Positions 62,476 through 64,000 of a stretch of DNA of 64,000 bases are shown in pieces. Numbering within the stretch: position 1 is the stretch's first letter; the number at the start of each line of letters is the position of its first letter. Below the pieces are notes generated by a model that did no database searches, was not told the origin of the DNA, and saw nothing but the letters and a program-made list of their open reading frames with translations. The DNA lies in assembly GCF_003477605.1 (NCBI RefSeq), contig NZ_QUDR01000004.1, forward strand, positions 1 through 64,000, read 5' to 3'. The stretch comes from Clostridium sp. AF37-5. Its GTDB lineage: Bacteria; Bacillota; Clostridia; Lachnospirales; Lachnospiraceae. Position numbers and translations under genes: made by a program.

Positions 62476-64000
62476 TTACTTCTTTATCTTAACTTTTTTC
62501 ACCGTGCTCCACTTACCGTACACCTTTTTCTTGCCATTCATTTTATAGGCACGAACACGAATGTAATACGTTTTCTTCTTTTTCAGTTTCTTAATGGTGT
62601 ACTTGGTTTTCTTTGTCTGTACGCTCTTTTTCTTTTTGAACTTTTTGTTTAGGGCATACTGAAGCTGGTAGCCTTTGACATCTTTAACTGCATTCCAGCG
62701 AACAACAAGTTTTCTGCCTTTTTTATTCTTTGGCACTCGCAAAATAACCTTTGATAATGTTTTCTTACCTGATATCTTATCCGAGTTATCCGGCGTAACC
62801 GAAGGTGTTACCGTTGGTGCTATAGTCGGCTTTAAAGTTGGAATTACAGTTGGACCAACAGTCGGCTTGACTGTTGGCGTCGCCGTCGGTTGTTTCGTTG
62901 GCACAGCAGTTGGCGTTACTATCGGTGTTGGCGTTGGTGTGGCAACCGGTGCCACTTCCTTTTCCAGCACAATGCTATTATTCCAAAGCTCATATTCCGT
63001 TTCTTCCTGTTCTACCTCCAAATACAATATCTTCGTTCCGGATATGTCATTTCTTGTAGCTTTGTTCCATATCTCCACAAGTGAAATATCTTTCGATTGT
63101 CCAGAAGATAATGTTTTCAATGTTTCTGTATGTATTACATTACCGTTTTCCCCACCATCTTTAACAACAAAAGATACATTTTCTGCCTCATTACCACCAT
63201 TATTGGTTACTGTTATTAAATCATTATTTTTCGCTGTAACAGCAAGATCACTTGTTGTCGTTTCAATCGTTTGTTTCGCTGTCAACTGCTGTTCGAATGT
63301 TTCATCCGATGTAACGGAAGCCGTAATATCCGAAGTAGTAAAGTCTGCCGGAACAGAAATCAGTATCTCCTGCTCACTTTGCATACCAGCAGCTAGTTTG
63401 TCTACGAACGGCCCCTCATACAATACATTACCGGAAGCATCTTTTACTGTAATTTTCACATGATTCAAATCGGTTGTACCGGTGTTTGATACAGTAAGCA
63501 AAATCGGATTTTCTTTATCCGTACCAAAACTTAGAACATCATAAGCAATATTGGTAACCTCCGCCTGACTCCGTTTGGTCTCATATTTATATTTTAATAC
63601 CGTCGCACCATATGGATTTTCTTTTGAAGTATCCACTTCCTGCTCTGTATAAACAACTCCCGGTTCTTCACTATTTTTTAAGAGTGCAAAACCACTGACA
63701 TAGCCCCCATCTTCGGTAAGCGCAACAGCAACGGATTCCTCTCCTATCTTTTGTTTATAAATTTCGCTATTAAAATTATCCTGCCCAATCCAATAAACAG
63801 CATCTTCATACACATCGTAAGATGAACCACATGCGATGTGCAAATCTTGTGTCTCCCCACCGGCATAGCGCATAAGCGTTCCGTCCTGAATAAAGTAAAT
63901 CTTTCCATCGAAGCATTTTACTGCCTGCATTCCGGTATCCGCAGTTGCGATTGTTTCACCATTTACCAAAAGGTTCTCTCCCTGAACCATAGCCAGTGAA
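62476..64000 (-). CDS. Secreted CARDB/Fn3 surface protein, 5' end beyond the window
   Basis: At least 508 residues; the frame is open to base 64000, so the start and any signal peptide lie outside. Residues at the visible N-end show repeating IYFIQDGTLMRYAGG-like strands (beta-propeller or DUF5050-like). Two CARDB domains follow (around TVSNTGTTDLNHVKITVKD and ITVTNNGGNEAENVSFVVKD), then a Pro/Thr linker (TPTPTPIVTPT and on), then a lysine-rich Fn3-like domain ending VYGKWSTVKKVKIKK. The tail closely parallels that of the protein at 19540. Likely cell-surface; function unknown. Confidence 0.75.
   Translation of the reverse strand, partial: SLAMVQGENLLVNGETIATADTGMQAVKCFDGKIYFIQDGTLMRYAGGETQDLHIACGSSYDVYEDAVYWIGQDNFNSEIYKQKIGEESVAVALTEDGGYVSGFALLKNSEEPGVVYTEQEVDTSKENPYGATVLKYKYETKRSQAEVTNIAYDVLSFGTDKENPILLTVSNTGTTDLNHVKITVKDASGNVLYEGPFVDKLAAGMQSEQEILISVPADFTTSDITASVTSDETFEQQLTAKQTIETTTSDLAVTAKNNDLITVTNNGGNEAENVSFVVKDGGENGNVIHTETLKTLSSGQSKDISLVEIWNKATRNDISGTKILYLEVEQEETEYELWNNSIVLEKEVAPVATPTPTPIVTPTAVPTKQPTATPTVKPTVGPTVIPTLKPTIAPTVTPSVTPDNSDKISGKKTLSKVILRVPKNKKGRKLVVRWNAVKDVKGYQLQYALNKKFKKKKSVQTKKTKYTIKKLKKKKTYYIRVRAYKMNGKKKVYGKWSTVKKVKIKK

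Noticed and set aside
62675-63463. Long plus-strand open frame opposite the CARDB protein
   Set aside because: No ribosome site; composition mirrors the Thr/Pro and Lys-rich coding strand.

Overview
The window comes from a low-GC, motile, anaerobic Firmicute, most likely a Lachnospiraceae relative (Roseburia/Lachnospira-like Clostridia). Pointers are the flagellin, FlgK/FlgL, FliW/CsrA and FlgM gene order, a CarD-type regulator, CIRCE control, strong AGGAGG ribosome binding sites, TTGACA/TATAAT promoters with 17-bp spacers, and secreted proteins ending in a lysine-rich fibronectin-like domain. The genus is an inference; no rRNA gene is present to confirm it.

Region 1 (1-12174, minus strand) is a late flagellar block. 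Three good sigma-28 boxes drive flgM-flgN-flgK-flgK2-flgL-fliW-csrA, then flaG-fliD-fliS-fliT-like, and finally flagellin, of which only the first 16 codons are inside the window. Between the fliT-like gene and flagellin lies a wrecked flagellin-modification (MAF/DUF115) gene. The flagellin leader carries two hairpins with GGA in the loop, matching the FliW-CsrA-flagellin switch encoded in the same block.

Region 2 (12202-19517) holds a topoisomerase IV-like pair (parE-parC), an 840-bp gap filled with large imperfect palindromes, and purC-lysA. Region 3 (19540-29948) mixes secreted or membrane proteins (beta-helix/Ig surface protein, NlpC/P60 hydrolase, Lgt, DUF4190 protein, acidic lipoprotein) with serS, gph, proS and a CarD-like regulator.

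Region 4 (30091-37524) holds a second copy of the palindromic repeat, the acpP-fabD-fabG-fabF-fabZ fatty-acid operon, tRNA-Thr(CGU) and a CIRCE-controlled htpG. Region 5 (37614-51670) holds a GH13 protein with its catalytic residues replaced, a phosphoribosyltransferase-like protein, pepD, tyrA, a lipid kinase, queA, ppx-ppk (polyphosphate), rnhA, rsuA, an amidase and uppP.

Region 6 (51751-55179) is a phosphatidylethanolamine operon (PAP2-flippase-like-pssA-psd) facing a tiny membrane-peptide gene whose ribosome binding site is locked in a hairpin. Region 7 (55272-61039) is a fructose PTS operon (fruR-fruK-fruA-ptsH-ptsI) whose HPr lacks regulatory Ser46. The right end has an Rpn-family nuclease gene and a truncated CARDB/Fn3 surface protein. 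No CRISPR array, insertion sequence or prophage was seen.
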